Under the pieces are notes generated by a model, which was not told where the DNA came from, ran no database searches, and saw only the letters and a list, made by a program, of their open reading frames with translations. DNA of 22,048 nucleotides from CAZSHX01 sp964606895. Lineage in GTDB: Bacteria; Bacteroidota; Ignavibacteria; Kapaibacteriales; UBA2268. Positions within the stretch are counted from its first letter, which is position 1. Each line of letters begins with the position of its first letter. The stretch spans positions 1 through 22,048 of the forward strand of contig CAZSHX010000079.1 in the NCBI GenBank assembly GCA_964606895.1. The letters run 5' to 3'. The translations under genes and the position numbers were made by a program. Shown here in pieces: positions 21,326-22,048 of this stretch.

Positions 21326-22048
21326 ATAAGGGTAAATACATATCAAAAATCAAGCCACTCGGTTCATTACTCCTTACTGAAATTGAACCTCCATGAGCTT
21401 CAATAAAACCTTTTGCAATCGAAAGCCCTAAACCCGTACCACCGGCTTTAGTTCCCGGAGGTCTGTAAAATTTTTCAAAAAGTCTGCTTATGCTTTCTTT
21501 ACTTAAACCTTCACCATCATCAGAAATTGAAATTTTAATCTCTTTGCCCAGTAATTCAGAGGTGATAGTAATTGTTGTGCCATCCGGAGTGTAGATAAAA
21601 GCATTGTGTAAGATGTTAAATAGAGCCTGACTGATAAAACCATAGTCTAACAAAGAATATGGATTATCAGAATTCAAATTCAAAACAAGATTATGTCCTT
21701 CCATAACATCTTTTATCTGTAAAAGAGTCTCAGAAATCACTTCATTGACATTATGCAATTCTTTATTCAGCTTCAACTTTCCTGATTCCAACCGTGTGAT
21801 ATCAAGAAGATTTTCTACCAAGATATTCAATCGTTTAGATGCCAAATATATTTCATCAGCGAAATTTCTTACTAATTCCGGTTTGTCTGTAATATTGTTT
21901 TCCAGAAGACTTGTTGCAGAACCGGAAATAACAGCAATTGGTGTTCTGAACTCATGTGAAATTGAATCCAACAATGTATCATAGAGCTTTTTGGATTCCG
22001 TTTCAATTACAATTTGTTTCATCTGCTCGGCTGTTTCTTCTTTTTCGT
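21315..22048 (-). CDS. Sensor histidine kinase, KdpD-like, partial (N-terminus beyond the window)
   Basis: The C-terminal 244 residues or so of a histidine kinase; the frame stays open to the window edge, so the ATG at 22022 is internal. H-box LLDSISHEFRTPIAVISG holds the phosphorylated His. The N-box is LFNILHNAFIYTPDG, G1 is ISDDGEGLS, the F-box is LFEKFYRP, and G2 is GGTGLGLSIAKGFIEAHGGSI. The LYDTLLDSISHEFRTP form and the FxRP(P)GT..GGTGLGLSIAKG region are typical of the KdpD C-terminus. The sensor and USP-like N-terminal domains are outside the window, so the subtype is likely but not proven. Stop TAA lies 11 nt inside the response regulator gene. Confidence 0.82.
   Translation of the reverse strand, partial: EKEETAEQMKQIVIETESKKLYDTLLDSISHEFRTPIAVISGSATSLLENNITDKPELVRNFADEIYLASKRLNILVENLLDITRLESGKLKLNKELHNVNEVISETLLQIKDVMEGHNLVLNLNSDNPYSLLDYGFISQALFNILHNAFIYTPDGTTITITSELLGKEIKISISDDGEGLSKESISRLFEKFYRPPGTKAGGTGLGLSIAKGFIEAHGGSISVRSNEPSGLIFDMYLPLYEL

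Overview
The window looks like chromosome from an AT-rich (roughly 35-38% GC by eye) member of the Bacteroidota/FCB group, probably near Ignavibacteria or Kapabacteria. Three secreted proteins carry Por/type IX secretion (T9SS) C-terminal sorting domains (YPNP or TPNP start, ending in a short basic or hydrophobic strand). One is an Omp28-like thioredoxin-fold protein. The tRNA-His gene has a Bacteroidota-type -33 TTTG / -7 TAnnTTTG promoter. The phylum is inferred from these features, not from a search.

Layout. Positions 13-3495 (+) hold two T9SS cargo proteins: an uncharacterised 555-aa protein and a 565-aa Asp-box beta-propeller plus FnIII protein. A perfect 14-bp hairpin at 3519-3555 separates them from a convergent minus-strand cluster, read as GbsR/MarR regulator (4987-5496), MlaF-like ABC ATPase (4134-4916) and DinB-like protein (3595-4095). 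Next come tRNA-His(GTG) on the minus strand, with its own promoter and terminator, and an 821-aa secreted protein (5914-8379, +). A bidirectional terminator divides that gene from a tight minus-strand operon: speA (arginine decarboxylase), a 71-aa two-helix membrane protein, and a MEMO-family protein. A class I methyltransferase (11914-12753, +) diverges from speA.

The main block is an iron-sulfur (SUF) operon from 12919 to about 20495 (+), in order: Rrf2/IscR-like regulator, sufB, sufC, sufD, sufS, sufU, sufT (DUF59/MIP18), a [2Fe-2S] ferredoxin, an A-type carrier (IscA/SufA-like) and Fe-superoxide dismutase, closed by a strong terminator. SufS and SufU would supply persulfide sulfur, SufBCD would be the scaffold, SufT and the A-type carrier would help with delivery, and the ferredoxin could supply electrons. 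The regulator keeps three Cys spaced like the IscR cluster ligands. A 27-bp imperfect palindrome resembling the IscR type-1 site lies 48 bp upstream of its start, so feedback control of the operon is likely. SodB ties the unit to oxidative stress.

The right edge carries a KdpD/KdpE-type two-component pair on the minus strand; the kinase runs off the window. There is no CRISPR array, transposase, prophage or integrase. No clearly novel system stands out. The items most worth a second look are the IscR-like operator, the speA-TM-MEMO operon, the MlaF-type ATPase with no permease nearby, the 821-aa protein, and the small hairpin repeats inside a T9SS sorting-domain coding sequence.
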